64,000 bases of DNA from Ectocarpus siliculosus (Eukaryota; Sar; Phaeophyceae; Ectocarpales; Ectocarpaceae). More notes on this DNA, generated by a model. That model saw only the letters and a list, made by a program, of their open reading frames with translations, searched no databases and was not told the DNA's origin. The DNA lies in contig FN649729.1 of the NCBI GenBank assembly GCA_000310025.1, positions 372,001 to 436,000 on the forward strand. Reading direction: 5' to 3'. The DNA is not shown here. Position 1 is the stretch's first letter.

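Overview
The window reads as the inside of one giant eukaryotic gene on the minus strand. It is open at both ends: no start codon region, 3' end or neighbouring gene is visible. I traced 129 exons from the right edge (5' side) to position 159 (3' side). They total about 20.4 kb of coding sequence, roughly 6,790 residues. The reading frame stays consistent across all 128 junctions, mean exon length is about 158 bp and mean intron length about 340 bp. Nearly all introns are GT-AG and six are GC-AG. This density of medium introns and a base composition near 50% GC fit a brown alga or related stramenopile, but that is an inference. No plus-strand gene, rRNA, tRNA, CRISPR array or virus-like element was seen.

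The protein is made of about 55 repeats of the DUF7507 / DUF11 kind (the 'conserved repeat domain' best known from bacterial and archaeal surface proteins). Each repeat runs: a W-x-D-G-D / A-G-(D/E)-T start, a Y-T-x-x-x-N-x-G core, a C-x(12-20)-C pair around 'LAPG', a 'TQxDxDxG' turn, 'TATxxSPxG', and a 'PSISxG' end.

The modules form a higher-order repeat. Going 5' to 3', exon classes a to z recur in the same order, with the same intron phases and often the same exon lengths: a,b,c | d,e,f | g,h | i,j | k,l,m | n,o | (p,q,r) | s,t | u,v | w,x | y,z. The copies are A (54.2-64.0 kb, cut by the window edge), B (42.1-53.9 kb), C (28.8-41.8 kb), D (16.1-28.6 kb) and E (7.2-15.6 kb, classes a to r only). 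A and B have 10 modules; C and D have 11, because they keep the three-exon cassette p,q,r. Downstream of E lies a six-module tail (0.16-6.9 kb) outside the register.

Introns hold little that I can recognise. The longest (38,995-39,918) carries a short inverted-repeat DNA transposon, and two introns contain short tandem duplications. The likely product is a titin-sized, cysteine-paired, extracellular or cell-wall beta-sandwich protein. The function is inferred from the repeat family only.
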